Made by a program: the position numbers and the translations under genes. The notes under the pieces are model-generated. The model was not told the origin of the DNA. It made no database searches and saw only the letters and a program-made list of their open reading frames with translations. This document shows, one piece after another, positions 1 to 8,206 of a stretch of DNA of 64,000 nucleotides (position 1 is its first letter; each line of letters opens with the position of its first letter). The stretch comes from Hyphomicrobiales bacterium (lineage in GTDB: Bacteria; Pseudomonadota; Alphaproteobacteria; Rhizobiales; Rhizobiaceae): contig UEIJ01000023.1 in assembly GCA_900470195.1 (NCBI GenBank), positions 248,001 through 312,000 on the forward strand, given 5' to 3'.

Positions 1-717
1 TCCACCGCCCGTCAGCGCGATAACAAGATCGTATGCCTTGATCGCAAGATGAGCGAGGACTACGAAAGCGGACAGAAACACCGGGCGCATCAACGGAATG
101 ATGATGCGGCGATAGATCGTCGCCGTTGACGCGCCATCGATCTGAGCCGCCTTGATAATCTCGTTATCAACGCCGCGCAGTCCCGCGAGAAACATCGCCA
201 TCACAAATCCGGATGATTGCCATACGGCGGCAATCACCAGACAGTAGATTGCCATCGTGTTACTCTTGATCCAATTGAACGAGAAACTCTCCCAACCCCA
301 CAGATGCATTGTGTTTTCCAGCCCAATACCCGGGTCGAGAAACCACTTCCATGCCGTCCCTGTCACGATGAAAGACAATGCCATCGGATAAAGATAGATC
401 GGGCGGAGAATGCCTTCGCCTCGAATCTTCTGGTCAAGAAGGATCGCTAAAAACAGTCCAATCACCGAACAGATGATGATGTAGAGCGACGCAAAGATTG
501 CAAGATTGGTGATCGCCCGCCACCAATGGGGCAAAGCCCATAGCTTGCTGTAATTCGCAAGGCCGACGAAGCCATATGAGGGCAGCATCCGGCTATTGGT
601 TAGCGAAAGGACGCCGGTATAGATTATGAAGCCATAAACGAACACGAGCACTATCAAAAAGCTCGGCCCCAGAACCAGCTTTGGCACCAGTTCCTGTAAT
701 CGGCTGTTACGCTGCAT
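1..717 (-). CDS. Sugar ABC transporter permease (CUT1, MalF type), partial
   Basis: An inner-membrane permease subunit of a binding-protein-dependent sugar importer. The 239 visible residues start MQRNSRLQELVPK and contain successive hydrophobic segments. Near the cut end they carry the permease EAA-loop signature (IDGASTATIYRRIIIPLMRP), which docks the cytoplasmic ATPase. The C-terminal part lies beyond the left edge. It follows the sugar-binding protein at 1000-2265 on the same strand, 282 bp downstream, with a hairpin at 964-991 between them. The partner permease and ATPase are presumably further left. Substrate cannot be read from the sequence; the binding protein resembles glucose/mannose-type CUT1 proteins. 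Confidence 0.9.
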   Translation of the reverse strand, partial: MQRNSRLQELVPKLVLGPSFLIVLVFVYGFIIYTGVLSLTNSRMLPSYGFVGLANYSKLWALPHWWRAITNLAIFASLYIIICSVIGLFLAILLDQKIRGEGILRPIYLYPMALSFIVTGTAWKWFLDPGIGLENTMHLWGWESFSFNWIKSNTMAIYCLVIAAVWQSSGFVMAMFLAGLRGVDNEIIKAAQIDGASTATIYRRIIIPLMRPVFLSAFVVLAHLAIKAYDLVIALTGGG

Positions 718-963
718 ATTTGCGTCACCCTGTTCACGTCGCCCGGCCAAACGCCAATTATGCGGCAAGCCTTCCGGACATCTGTTTAATCGGCATTCCA
801 GCGCGCCTGCATTATGCGCAATAGAATGCACCCGATAAGCTCAGTCTGCCGCAGTTTCCGATGGAAACATGCAGACCTTCATCATGCAATTACTGTTTTG
901 ATTTCTGGTCGTTGCTGCCGCGCTTCCAAATGTGCGGCCAATATACGGAGCACCAGAGACAAA

Positions 964-991
964 AGGCGTCCGGGAATTTTCCCGGGCGCCT
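964..991 (-). terminator. Intercistronic hairpin between binding protein and permease genes
   Basis: Arms AGGCGTCCGGG (964-974) and CCCGGGCGCCT (981-991) pair over 11 positions with one G-U wobble and a 6-nt loop. On the minus strand a TTTTGT run follows. It lies 8 bp after the binding-protein stop, so it would stop or stabilise part of the transcript and favour excess binding protein over permease, a common arrangement. Confidence 0.65.
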
Positions 992-999
992 CTTTGCCG

Positions 1000-2265
1000 T
1001 TATTTCGCAGCTTCGACCGCGGATACGAGTTCCTTAACAGCGTCTTCCGAAGAAAGCTGACCGTTGAACTGACGCGTCACGACGTCATAGATAGCGTTCT
1101 TGACCGCAGCCGGGTTGGCGTAGCCGTGCGCCATAGAACCCAGCATCGTGCCCTTTTCGCTCGCTTCCTTTTCGTCAGCGATAGCTTTCTTACCGCAAGC
1201 GTCGAAGTCAGTGTCAGGTACATCCGTACGGGCCGGGGCAGAGCCCTTCACCACGTTGAAGGCCGACTGAAACGTTGGGCTCTCAATCGCGGACGCCATT
1301 TCAAGCTGTGCCGGAACCTTGTCTTCCGAGACTTTGAACATGGCAAACATATCGGAATTGAAGGTGATTGCGCCCTGCGTGCCAGGATAACGCATGCAGA
1401 CGAAATCTTCGCCCGGCTTCTTGCCGGCCTTGATGAATTCACCCTTTGCCCAGTCACCCATGAACTGAAGACCGGCTTTGCCTTCAATAACCATAGCTGA
1501 TGCGAGATTCCAGTCGCGACCAGAGAAGTTGTCGTCAACATAGGACCGCAGCTTCGTCATCCGGTCGAACGCCTGCTTCATCGTATCGCTGCCGAGCGTT
1601 TCGGGATCAAGGTCGACGAAAGCCTTCTTGTAGAAATCCGTACCAAAGGAAAGCACGACAGCATCAAAAATAGTTGCGTCCTGCCAGGGCTGGCCACCGT
1701 GAGCGACCGGTGTGATCCCCTGTTCCTTGAACTTGTCAAGCAGCGCGATCAGTTCGTCCCAGTTGGTAGGTTCCTTGCCGCCAGCCTTGTCGAGCGCGGC
1801 CTTGTTGATCCACATCCAGTTGGTGGAGTGGACGTTGACGGGAGCCGCAATCCAGTGGCCATCATACTTCGCAAATTCCTGCAAAGGAGCCGGGATAACC
1901 TTTTCCCATCCCTCCTTGTTGGCGATCTCATCAAGATTGCCAAGAGCACCCTGCTCCGCCCAGTCGCGAATATCGAATCCGAGCATCTGCACTGCCGTCG
2001 GCGCATTGCCTGCCGTGACGCGCGCGCGCAAGACCGTCATGGCTTCCGTACCACCACCACCGGCAACCGGCATGTCGGTCCAGCTGATGCCCTTCTTTTC
2101 AAGATCTTTCTTAAGAACGTCGAGCGCGGCTGCTTCACCGCCCGCAGTCCACCAATGCAGAACTTCCACGTTCTGCTTATCCTGCGCGTTGGCAAAAGGC
2201 GCCATTCCGGCGAGCAAAGCGCAGGCGGCCGTACCCATCGCAGCGAGCTTCAAAAATTTATGCAT
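1000..2265 (-). CDS. Periplasmic sugar-binding protein of ABC transporter (CUT1)
   Basis: Extracellular solute-binding protein family 1, 421 residues. It captures a sugar in the periplasm and delivers it to the permease at 1-717. The ATG at 2265 is preferred over the longer open frame because GGGAGGTAG lies just before it and the protein then begins [20 protein letters not shown], a typical Sec signal peptide with cleavage after ANAQ. The mature N-terminus ([16 protein letters not shown]) is typical of the glucose/mannose-type CUT1 binding proteins. A 12-bp palindrome lies about 260 bp upstream. The sugar specificity is inferred from family resemblance only. Confidence 0.9.
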   Translation of the reverse strand: MHKFLKLAAMGTAACALLAGMAPFANAQDKQNVEVLHWWTAGGEAAALDVLKKDLEKKGISWTDMPVAGGGGTEAMTVLRARVTAGNAPTAVQMLGFDIRDWAEQGALGNLDEIANKEGWEKVIPAPLQEFAKYDGHWIAAPVNVHSTNWMWINKAALDKAGGKEPTNWDELIALLDKFKEQGITPVAHGGQPWQDATIFDAVVLSFGTDFYKKAFVDLDPETLGSDTMKQAFDRMTKLRSYVDDNFSGRDWNLASAMVIEGKAGLQFMGDWAKGEFIKAGKKPGEDFVCMRYPGTQGAITFNSDMFAMFKVSEDKVPAQLEMASAIESPTFQSAFNVVKGSAPARTDVPDTDFDACGKKAIADEKEASEKGTMLGSMAHGYANPAAVKNAIYDVVTRQFNGQLSSEDAVKELVSAVEAAK

Positions 2266-2855
2266 ATCTACCTCCCATAGAAACAATCGAAACAGACTAT
2301 CGGATATCCGCCCAAGCTCTCGCTTCTGCGCGGCAATCCATCTCGTCATTCCATCCGCGCCTCCTCGGCACAGATTTGAAACCGGCTGCTTCGCACATCC
2401 GGCTCGTCCTATTCACTGCCGCAATACGCGTCGAAAGCTTTCGCTTTCACCTACGCCCAGCCGCCTCGCGACGTTTTAATTGAAATCCTCCATCCCACTC
2501 TTACGTCGCTTTATCCCAATTGACAACGTTGTCTTTTATGAATGAGAAATGATCCCAAGACAAGCTGTGAGGCACAGGATAGGCTCAAACCCTATCAGGC
2601 TGTCAATATCCTCCTAAAGATAAAAGGGAGGAATTCAATCGATTAAACCACAGGTAGAGGCCACACCTTGAAAAATCCTTTATAAATCAATGTATTGCCA
2701 GATTTACCACGCCGTCGTATGCCACTGCTCGCAAATGCCATCATCTCCCCTGCTTCCGGTTGAATATAACTCCAGCACAAATTTCTCCCGCCGGACTGGA
2801 CAAGGCCGCAAGGAGCTCATAATTTCGTGCCGCTCGCACAATGGTGTGCGGGCTT
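2266..2855. other. Intergenic region between sugar ABC genes and FMN riboswitch
   Basis: 590 bp without a convincing gene. It carries the divergent promoters for the sugar ABC operon (minus) and for the riboflavin gene (plus), and the palindrome at 2522-2533. Short open frames here lack Shine-Dalgarno sequences and recognisable products, so I do not call them. Confidence 0.6.
2522..2533. promoter_or_regulatory. Perfect palindrome GACAACGTTGTC, candidate LacI-family operator
   Basis: A 12-bp perfect palindrome with a central CG, the pattern of LacI-family operators. It lies in the long region upstream of the sugar-binding protein gene, flanked by T-rich sequence. The regulator is not in this window. 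Function is inferred from shape and position. Confidence 0.5.
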
Positions 2856-3014
2856 GTTCTCGGGGCGGGGTGAAACTCCCCACCGGCGGTATGAAGCGAC
2901 AGTTTCGAGCCCGCGAGCGCCTGAACACATGACTGCTCGGTTATTGTTCAGGGTCAGCAGATCCGGTGAGATGCCGGAGCCGACGGTTAAAGTCCGGATG
3001 GAAGAGAGCGATTG
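2856..3014 (+). promoter_or_regulatory. FMN riboswitch (RFN element)
   Basis: The conserved RFN blocks are present in order: CGGGGCGGGGTGAAACTCCC then CACCGGCGGTATG (2861-2893), GAGCCCGCGAGCGC (2907-2920), then GATCCGGTGAGATGCCGGAG, CCGACGGTTAAAGTCCGGATG and AGAGA (2960-3007). This is the FMN-sensing aptamer that represses riboflavin genes. It lies about 76 bp before the ATG of the lumazine synthase gene and reads in the same direction. Confidence 0.97.
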
Positions 3015-3090
3015 AGCGTCAGGATCGTGTCACTCAGGCACCGTCCATGCGTTCTTTTGTGCGCCCTGATTCTAGTTTCGTGAGGAACCT

Positions 3091-3567
3091 ATGAACCAGA
3101 GCTATCCGAACAAGACTTCATTTAAAATTGCATTCATTCAAGCTCGTTGGCACGCTGATATTGTCGATGAGGCCCGCAAGAGCTTTATTGCAGAATTGTC
3201 TGCCAAAGCCGGAGCTAATGTGGAAGTCGAAATTTTCGACGTTTCTGGTGCTTACGAAATCCCCCTCCATGCCAAAACCTTGGCCAAGACCGGAAAGTAC
3301 GCTGCTATCGTCGGCGCGGCTTTCGTGGTTGATGGCGGCATTTACCGGCATGATTTCGTGGCAACCGCCGTCATTAACGGCATGATGCAGGTTGGACTGG
3401 AGACAGAGGTTCCAGTGCTCAGCGTCGTCCTTACGCCTCATCATTTCCATGAAAGCAAGGAGCATCATGATTTCTTCCATGCTCACTTCAAGATCAAGGG
3501 CGTGGAAGCAGCCAATGCTGCTTTGCAGCTTGTGAGTGAGCGTAGCCGTATTGCCGCGCTTGCTTAA
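3091..3567 (+). CDS. ribH2: 6,7-dimethyl-8-ribityllumazine synthase, RibH2 type
   Basis: Condenses 5-amino-6-ribitylaminouracil with 3,4-dihydroxy-2-butanone 4-phosphate to give the immediate riboflavin precursor. 158 residues, the usual length. Family motifs are visible: FDVSGAYEIP near residue 50, and the phosphate-binding and catalytic-His region HHFHESKEHHDFF near residue 115. The sequence closely resembles, from memory, Brucella RibH2, the decameric isoenzyme known as a major immunogen. TGAGGAACCT precedes the ATG. It is a single gene under an FMN riboswitch with no other rib genes beside it, as expected for a second, flavin-repressed copy; the housekeeping copy would be elsewhere. Confidence 0.95.
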   Translation: MNQSYPNKTSFKIAFIQARWHADIVDEARKSFIAELSAKAGANVEVEIFDVSGAYEIPLHAKTLAKTGKYAAIVGAAFVVDGGIYRHDFVATAVINGMMQVGLETEVPVLSVVLTPHHFHESKEHHDFFHAHFKIKGVEAANAALQLVSERSRIAALA

Positions 3568-3576
3568 CGAGTGCCA

Positions 3577-3600
3577 ACCGGCCTTTAAGAAAAGGCCGGT
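3577..3600 (+). terminator. Bidirectional hairpin between ribH2 and fdhD
   Basis: Perfect 10-bp stem ACCGGCCTTT / AAAGGCCGGT with a 4-nt loop, 10 bp after the ribH2 stop. Its left arm overlaps the last codons of the convergent fdhD gene, so one element probably serves both transcripts. There is no long T run on either side, so efficiency is uncertain. Confidence 0.6.
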
Positions 3601-4409
3601 CCTTCTCCGATGATGCGCTCGCAGTGCGCATAAACGTCGAAGTCATCACCGCGCACCAATGCAACGAGCGTAAGGTTCGCTTCATCTGCCGTTCGAATGG
3701 CCAAAGCCGTTGGCGCAGAGATGGCAGCCAACACCGGCGCGCCAAACATAACTGCTTTCTGTACCATCTCGACAGAAACGCGACTGGTAATCACAACGAT
3801 ACCGTCTTGCGGTGCACAACCGTTGAGTGAGACCGCGCCAACAAGTTTATCCAATGCATTGTGGCGCCCGACATCCTCACGAATCGCAATAAGCCCTTTG
3901 TCCGGAACATAGAAACCCGCTGCATGAACTGCATGGGTCTGAGAGTTCAACTGTTGCTCGTCCGTAAGAGAGGCGACAGCCATCGAAATATCGAAGGGAG
4001 AAAATTTTCGACCGCCTTGTTGCAATGCCTGAAGCGGTCGCAACGCATGATCAATTGAGTCTATCCCACACAGGCCGCACCCGACTGGGCCAGCCATGAA
4101 TCTGCGTCGTGCGGCAAGCCTCTGTTCCGGGCGCTCCGATAGCCGGACCTGCACATCGATGCCCTTCTCAAAGGCAACGACCTCAACCGCTTCTATCTCG
4201 GAAATATCGTCCACAATATTTTCGGTGAGAGTGAAGCCTATCGCGAAGTCTTCAAGACTGTCAGGGGTAGCCATCATCACGGCCTGGGTCGAGCCGTTAT
4301 AGCTCACCGCCACTGGAACCTCCTCAGGCACCACGCGCGTACCCTCGTGGAATCCCGACACACGATGCGCGATCCGTGCAGTACTGCGGCTCGCTCTATG
4401 AATCGTCAT
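3585..4409 (-). CDS. fdhD: Formate dehydrogenase accessory sulfurtransferase FdhD
   Basis: Transfers sulfur from a cysteine desulfurase to the molybdenum cofactor of formate dehydrogenase, a step needed for its activity. The catalytic CGLCG motif (Cys111, Cys114) is intact, and the family blocks FAIGFTLTE and AIREDVGRHNALDKLVG are visible. I start at ATG 4409 (274 residues, MTIHRASRS) because GGGAGAG lies 8 nt upstream; the ATG at 4454 has no such signal. The formate dehydrogenase genes are not in the window. It diverges from the DUF442 gene at 4529. Confidence 0.93.
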   Translation of the reverse strand: MTIHRASRSTARIAHRVSGFHEGTRVVPEEVPVAVSYNGSTQAVMMATPDSLEDFAIGFTLTENIVDDISEIEAVEVVAFEKGIDVQVRLSERPEQRLAARRRFMAGPVGCGLCGIDSIDHALRPLQALQQGGRKFSPFDISMAVASLTDEQQLNSQTHAVHAAGFYVPDKGLIAIREDVGRHNALDKLVGAVSLNGCAPQDGIVVITSRVSVEMVQKAVMFGAPVLAAISAPTALAIRTADEANLTLVALVRGDDFDVYAHCERIIGEGPAFS

Positions 4410-4528
4410 CTGAACCGCTCTCCCAACATCGCATCCCAACTCCAGCAGTTTCATGTGGCATGAAAACAACTTTAATGTAAGTTGCCACCGAAAAAGCCGT
4501 CGCAAGTTGGGCGGCAAGCGAGGAAAAC

Positions 4529-4873
4529 ATGGATATTCGGCAGATAGACGATAATTATTCGGTTTCAGGGCAGATCGAACCTGACGATGTACGCGACATT
4601 GCAGCAGAGGGATTTCGTACGATTATCTGCAACCGGCCAGATGGCGAGGGAGGCCCTGATCAGCCCGAATTCAGCGAAATCGCACGCGTCGCCCAGAAAG
4701 CCGGACTTGCTACCTACTATATTCCAGTCGTCGGCGGTCAATTGACGCAGGAAGATGTGGATGCAATGGCAGCAGCACTGGATGAAGCCGAAGGCCCCGT
4801 GCTTGGCTACTGCCGATCCGGTGCGCGTTCTACGAATATCTACGGGATCGTACAGCAGCAAAAGCGCGGATAA
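4529..4873 (+). CDS. DUF442 / TIGR01244-family phosphatase-like sulfurtransferase
   Basis: A 114-residue cytoplasmic protein with the protein-tyrosine-phosphatase-like fold of the DUF442 (Blh-type) family. The signature loop YCRSGARS places a reactive Cys95 near the C-terminus. In rhizobia such domains occur in sulfide-detoxification genes (blh), so persulfide chemistry is possible. AGGAAAAC precedes the ATG. It sits head to head with fdhD, 119 bp away, which would fit a sulfur-transfer role, but this link is inference. The exact substrate is unknown. Confidence 0.8.
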   Translation: MDIRQIDDNYSVSGQIEPDDVRDIAAEGFRTIICNRPDGEGGPDQPEFSEIARVAQKAGLATYYIPVVGGQLTQEDVDAMAAALDEAEGPVLGYCRSGARSTNIYGIVQQQKRG

Positions 4874-4942
4874 AGAACGAGCGCAGGCTATGTGGGCGGT
4901 GAAGCCGCAAGGGCATTTCGACAGTCTTTGCAAACATGGCTA

Positions 4943-5299
4943 TCACCGTCCCGAAAGCCGTGCGCGACCCGAATGGATAGCGCGCGATGTGTGAGCACAA
5001 TACTGGCGATAATAGCTCATGCCAGTACGGGTGACCGTTGCGGCAACACCGCCAAGAACCAGAAGCCAGCCAATGGCCTGCGGCCAATTGAAGCTTTCGA
5101 TCCCGCCGCTCAGTGCCACAATCAGGATACCAGCCCAGAGCAGAGCAGCCGTGCGGCGCCAGAATACCGGGTTGAGCTCATCGAAGACAGCTTTCCACAG
5201 CGAATGAACAAGGCAGGCGAAGAAAAGGGCTGCGGCCAGACCGATATTGAGCAACTCGACCGGAAGCCATTGTTGCGAAGTAAGCATCGTTTCCATCAT
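4943..5299 (-). CDS. Small integral membrane protein, unknown function
   Basis: 118 residues with three or four hydrophobic segments (about residues 14-35, 47-67, 74-92) and a basic, Arg-rich tail. I do not recognise a family with confidence. The start is ambiguous among three nearby ATGs (5299, 5296 and 5287), and none has a strong Shine-Dalgarno sequence. It ends 69 bp from the DUF442 gene, convergent to it. Composition resembles neighbouring genes, so it is probably real. Confidence 0.6.
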   Translation of the reverse strand: MMETMLTSQQWLPVELLNIGLAAALFFACLVHSLWKAVFDELNPVFWRRTAALLWAGILIVALSGGIESFNWPQAIGWLLVLGGVAATVTRTGMSYYRQYCAHTSRAIHSGRARLSGR

Positions 5300-5693
5300 C
5301 CACTTAACCAGGATTCCTGCCGAAGAAACCCATTAGGGAATTTCTTGCGATCAGAATTACTATTACTGTTCGTCCCATTCAGCTTTCGCTTTGTGGCCGC
5401 AACGTGTTACAAGCACGGAAAGCTCTCTCGGATAAATTCACTTATTATTGCGTTCACGCGAAATATCGTGTTGAAAATATTACCCTATTCTGGGTGGCAT
5501 GATGCGCCCGACACCGTGCAACCCCTTCCAGCAGCTGGAAAATTTGTGGTTCCGCTCATCTGCCAATTAGCCGGAATATTTCCTTCGCAATCGCAGGAGA
5601 TAAGGGTTTGTAACAATTCGGCACAGCAAGGAGGGCCTCGCAACGCCGAGACCCGCAATAATTCACAAGCGCGCGCGCTCTATTCGCCGACTT
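5300..5693. other. Intergenic region, no supported gene
   Basis: About 390 bp between the end of the GGDEF/EAL gene and the start of the small membrane protein gene. It is AT-richer than its surroundings around 5330-5480, consistent with a minus-strand promoter for 4943-5299. The plus-strand open frame crossing it is antisense to both neighbours and was rejected. Confidence 0.5.
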
Positions 5694-8042
5694 TTACTTG
5701 TCCGCCACCGCTTTTCCCGGTTGAAGCGAAGATGGGTCCACAGAAGCGGGTGCGGCGGTGGGCCGGCCGAATAGAAAGCCTTGAACCTGCTCACAGCCCT
5801 CTTCGATCACCATGCGATGCTGGTCAAAGGTCTCGATACCCTCAGCCACGACCGGCAGATCGAGGCTGCGGCCCAACCCGACTATGGCTCTTACAATCGC
5901 TCTGGCGCTGACATCCGTTTCCATGCTGGTGATGAAGCTGCGGTCAATCTTGATCTTGTCGAAAGGAAAACTTTGGAGATTGCTGAGCGATGAATAGCCG
6001 GTTCCGAAATCGTCCATAACGATACGGACGCCCAATTTCTTCAGGCGACGCAGCAGCTCAAGTGTCGTCAATCGATCCTTCATCAAAGCGGATTCGGTTA
6101 CCTCTAATTCCAGCCTTATTGGATCAAGGCCGGTTTCTGCGATAATCGAACGGACCGTATCCGGCAGGCTGATCAGACGGAACTGTACGGGCGACAGGTT
6201 TACCGCGATGGTAAGGTGGCTGTCCCATTCGGCAGCAGTACGGCAGGCCTCGCGCAGAACCCACTCGCCCAGCGCCACGATTGTTCCCGTTTCCTCGGCG
6301 ATAGGAATGAAGACTTCCGGCGGTATCTGCCCGCGTGCCGGATGGTTCCAACGAACAAGTGCCTCATAACCCGTGCAACTTCCATCAGCTGTCGCGAATA
6401 AGGGTTGGTAGGCAATACCGATCTGGCCCCGAACCATCGCATGGCGCAAGTCTGCTTCCATCTGGCGCCGCTCTCTTATCTCTCGGTCCATTTCCGGGGA
6501 ATAGAACGAAACCACTCCGCGCCCTTCCGTCTTCGCCCGATAAAGCGCGATATCTGCCGCATGCCGGATGGCTTCTGCATCCTTGCCGTCATTCGGATAT
6601 ATGGCAACGCCTATGCTAACGCCCACAGCAGTTGGGTCGAGTACTGTATTCAGTTCCGAGCGGAAGGTTTCCAGAATCTTCTCGCTTAGCTTGCGGGCAC
6701 CTCTCGGCTGGGGCACGCCCACCTGCAGAATGATGAACTCGTCACCGCCAATACGCGCGGCCGTATCGATACCATTTATGGAGCGCTTCAGGATGCTGGA
6801 GACCGATTTCAGTACCCGGTCGCCTTCGGCGTGGCCGAAAATGTCGTTCACAGCCTTGAATCGGTCCAGATCGAGCGCCAGCACGGCGAATGGTTCGCGG
6901 GCGGGGCGCGCAACGGCGTTCGCAAGCCTTTCCTCAAAAAACATGCGGTTGGGCAGATCGGTAAGCGCATCATGCCGTGCCATATGCTCAATCTGGCGCT
7001 GAACCGTGCGCTTTTCAGTAAGATCACGCACAGCGAGCACCTCGCAAGGCCGTCCCTGATATTCAATCGTATGAACCGCAAGTTCAAAGATGCGCTCATC
7101 ATTGGGAAACCTCGGAGCCGCCTCAATGGCCTCCAGACGGTTAGCGCAGACCGGAAGTCCATCCGCTGCCAGTAACAAAGTATCCGGCTTCACACCCACA
7201 AGCGACTTTTCACTTCTCCGCATGAGTTCGGAAAACCGGGCGTTCATCTCCACTATTCCGCCATCCCGAACGACAGCGAGCCCGTCCAATGTAGCGTTCG
7301 CAAAACCCTTTAGATCCGTCATGTAACGGTCAATAAATACGGCTGCAATTGTCGTCATCGTTACGCTACATACCACTGCCGCGACAGCAACGACCAGCCA
7401 CAGACGCCCCACTCCAAGCGGATCCGCGGCAGGAAGGGTAGGATTTGGAACCAGTTCAGTCGATGCAACAGCTGTGAAATGGAGCGTGCAGACAGCCAGT
7501 ATTCCCCCCACGGTCGGAAGGAGAATACGCAGCCAGCCGGAAGCATTCGTTACAAACCAGAAAGCGGCCAGCAGAAGCAGAACCGATATTGCGCCACCCG
7601 CAAGGATGGGCGGAAGATCATAGCGAATGTTGGCTGCCGCTTTGATTGCACTCATACCTGTGAAATGCATTGCGGCTATCGATAGCGTGGCTGAAATGGC
7701 AGCAATCAGAGCGTATTTGAACGCCGCCCCTTTAAGAAGGCGGAGGCTCAACCAAAAGCCGAGAACGGCAGTCGCTGCCGACAGTGCCGTAGCCGTAAAA
7801 TCAAACTCGATCGCGACGGTACCATTATAGGCGAGCATGGCAACAAAGTGGGTTGCCCATACGCCCAGTCCACCGGCAAACGCACTGATTGCAAGCCAGT
7901 TGTCGCGGCGGCTCTCGGTGCATTCACGCGCGCGAGCCAACAACAGAAAAAATGCAAACATGCTCGCAAATGAAATCGATGCAGCCAGAACCACAAAAGG
8001 CTGATCGTGCTGTACTGTCACGCATTCCAGGACTTTGAACAT
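5694..8042 (-). CDS. MHYT-GGDEF-EAL cyclic-di-GMP protein
   Basis: A 782-residue inner-membrane signalling protein. Residues 1-245 form an MHYT-type sensor with seven predicted helices and the repeated motifs ATHFVAM, AMHFTGM and TLHFTAV, thought to bind metal or diatomic gas. A PAS-like linker (about 250-345) follows. The GGDEF domain keeps GGDEF at about 432 but lacks an RxxD inhibitory site in the usual place. The EAL domain keeps EALVRW (about 560), EVTES, DDFGTGYSS, KIDRSF and AEGIET, so phosphodiesterase activity is likely. ATG 8042 is preferred over an upstream TTG. It has its own intergenic region and no operon partner. Confidence 0.93.
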   Translation of the reverse strand: MFKVLECVTVQHDQPFVVLAASISFASMFAFFLLLARARECTESRRDNWLAISAFAGGLGVWATHFVAMLAYNGTVAIEFDFTATALSAATAVLGFWLSLRLLKGAAFKYALIAAISATLSIAAMHFTGMSAIKAAANIRYDLPPILAGGAISVLLLLAAFWFVTNASGWLRILLPTVGGILAVCTLHFTAVASTELVPNPTLPAADPLGVGRLWLVVAVAAVVCSVTMTTIAAVFIDRYMTDLKGFANATLDGLAVVRDGGIVEMNARFSELMRRSEKSLVGVKPDTLLLAADGLPVCANRLEAIEAAPRFPNDERIFELAVHTIEYQGRPCEVLAVRDLTEKRTVQRQIEHMARHDALTDLPNRMFFEERLANAVARPAREPFAVLALDLDRFKAVNDIFGHAEGDRVLKSVSSILKRSINGIDTAARIGGDEFIILQVGVPQPRGARKLSEKILETFRSELNTVLDPTAVGVSIGVAIYPNDGKDAEAIRHAADIALYRAKTEGRGVVSFYSPEMDREIRERRQMEADLRHAMVRGQIGIAYQPLFATADGSCTGYEALVRWNHPARGQIPPEVFIPIAEETGTIVALGEWVLREACRTAAEWDSHLTIAVNLSPVQFRLISLPDTVRSIIAETGLDPIRLELEVTESALMKDRLTTLELLRRLKKLGVRIVMDDFGTGYSSLSNLQSFPFDKIKIDRSFITSMETDVSARAIVRAIVGLGRSLDLPVVAEGIETFDQHRMVIEEGCEQVQGFLFGRPTAAPASVDPSSLQPGKAVADK

Positions 8043-8206
8043 GCCGCCCCCTGCCGCGCCCGCCAATGGTGGTGCAGTTTATGAAAACAAGCCAGATCAT
8101 GGCCAAACTGTGCTTGTTGCCCCGAATAAAAATAGTGATAACTATTTAAGCAATTCTGAATTGGTGAATATATCACCCTGCTTCCGCTATTTTTGGAAGA
8201 ACAACA

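Noticed and set aside
2690..3015. Short open frames overlapping the FMN riboswitch
   Set aside because: The conserved riboswitch blocks fully explain this sequence.
4892..5911. A 339-codon plus-strand open frame
   Set aside because: It spans the small membrane protein, an intergenic region and the end of the GGDEF/EAL gene on the other strand, with no domain or ribosome site.
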